The notes beneath the pieces were generated by a model, which made no database searches, was not told the DNA's origin, and worked only from the letters and a program-made list of their open reading frames with translations. Made by a program: the position numbers and the translations under genes. Shown here piece after piece: positions 63,653 through 64,000 of a stretch of DNA of 64,000 nt. The stretch covers positions 1 to 64,000 of the forward strand of contig CAMQCZ010000005.1 in assembly GCA_946999385.1 (NCBI GenBank), read 5' to 3'. Origin of the DNA: an uncultured Lachnoanaerobaculum sp. (GTDB taxonomy: Bacteria; Bacillota; Clostridia; Lachnospirales; Lachnospiraceae). Position 1 is the first letter of the stretch. Each line of letters begins with the position of its first letter.

Positions 63653-64000
63653 AAATTTCTATCTCCTTACTGCCATGGCTTGCTTTCCTTTGTTCTTTTT
63701 TAGGTAATTTCATATAATTACCATAAACTAAGGTCAAAATTTCATCATAGGCTTCAGGAATAGATAATAATACATTTTCAAATTTTATCTCTATAATATC
63801 ATTAAGATATTCTTTTTTTAATTTTACATATAAATAATCCGGTTGATAATTACTATAGTATAAATATTTATATTTACTTTTATTAAATATTTTTGATGCT
63901 CTATCCTGCAAATAATACAAGGCTGACATAGGTATAAGCCTACCAATTTTTGAAAAAGTAAATATAAGCAACTTATAAAATATAGAATATTTTTTATAAT
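63645..64000 (-). CDS. licD: LicD-family phosphotransferase, C-terminal part (cut by the right edge)
   Basis: The frame is open to the window end, so the true start lies outside. About 118 residues remain. The end reads FENVLLSIPEAYDEILTLVYGNYMKLPKKEQ and then the closing ASHG stretch, the conserved C-terminus of LicD proteins, which transfer phosphocholine or similar groups to teichoic acid or capsule. The catalytic N-terminal motifs are not in view. Its pairing with a DPM1-type glycosyltransferase is typical of surface polysaccharide loci. Confidence 0.85.
   Translation of the reverse strand, partial: YKKYSIFYKLLIFTFSKIGRLIPMSALYYLQDRASKIFNKSKYKYLYYSNYQPDYLYVKLKKEYLNDIIEIKFENVLLSIPEAYDEILTLVYGNYMKLPKKEQRKASHGSKEIEIYV

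Overview
The window is AT-rich, densely packed bacterial chromosome with strong AGGAGG-type ribosome binding sites, short intergenic gaps and A/T-heavy codon use. Gene content (ribonuclease Y, NrdR, ECF-type riboflavin and folate S components, a Thr T-box, CvfB, glycine-reductase-family proteins with selenocysteine, choline-binding repeats, LicD) points to an anaerobic low-GC Firmicute of class Clostridia living with an animal host. The exact genus cannot be read from the sequence. I saw no rRNA, tRNA, CRISPR array, prophage or complete insertion sequence. The features below give 61 protein-coding genes, two cut by the window edges and two that are easily missed because they are short.

Layout. 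1-6,300 (minus): a glycan/glucuronide utilisation operon (GPH symporter, HAD hydrolase, GH3, GH2 beta-glucuronidase, then a secreted protein cut by the left edge). 6,450-12,930 (minus): a tightly overlapping mixed operon from nrdR through yqeG, aroE, aroQ, a CPBP protease, a glycosyltransferase, a class I glutamine amidotransferase and an acyl-ACP thioesterase to cvfB. 13,003-17,600: a YprB-like exonuclease (plus), then a NahK-like sugar kinase, ybaK, a possible structured RNA and two NlpC/P60 wall hydrolases whose promoter carries a WalR-type box. 17,665-25,070 (minus): leuB-ilvD-ilvB-serC-serA-DUF1700. 25,175-33,394 (minus): choline-binding protein, rny, a two-component system, FMN-riboswitch-controlled ribU, tyrS and coaBC. 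33,600-36,078 (plus): coaX, then a small CXXC membrane peptide, a NapH-like ferredoxin and a TlpA-like thioredoxin. 36,140-41,974 (minus): a YesN-type regulator, a small alarmone synthetase, Mrp, a 56-residue membrane protein, THF-riboswitch-controlled folT, and T-box-controlled thrS. 42,487-45,189: a class A penicillin-binding protein. 45,240-48,482: a selenium-metabolism cluster (yedE, TusA-like and DUF3343 facing a class V aminotransferase and an Rrf2 regulator). 48,953-53,681: rpsO-pnp-mgtE and an ICMT-family protein. 54,181-57,952: a glycine-reductase-type module whose GrdB-family protein reads through an in-frame UGA. 58,306-62,015: pgl-like, gnd and zwf (oxidative pentose phosphate pathway). 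62,448-64,000: a small regulator, a DPM1-type glycosyltransferase and the end of a LicD gene.

How it fits together. The grd module (selenocysteine enzyme) and the yedE/TusA/DUF3343/aminotransferase cluster are both parts of selenium-dependent anaerobic metabolism and lie within 10 kb of each other. LicD at the right edge and the choline-binding protein at 25-26 kb suggest phosphocholine-decorated surface polymers. Four RNA or DNA switches are readable in unusual detail: an FMN riboswitch with terminator, a THF riboswitch followed by a hairpin that hides the Shine-Dalgarno, a Thr T-box, and a WalR-type box lying on the start site of a consensus promoter. I did not find a wholly new system. The best leads are the CXXC peptide/NapH/TlpA redox module, the grd module with its twin operators, an unassigned structured RNA near 15.8 kb, and a hairpin element flanked by direct repeats near 53.1 kb. 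All positions and motifs come from reading the sequence by eye; no database search was run.
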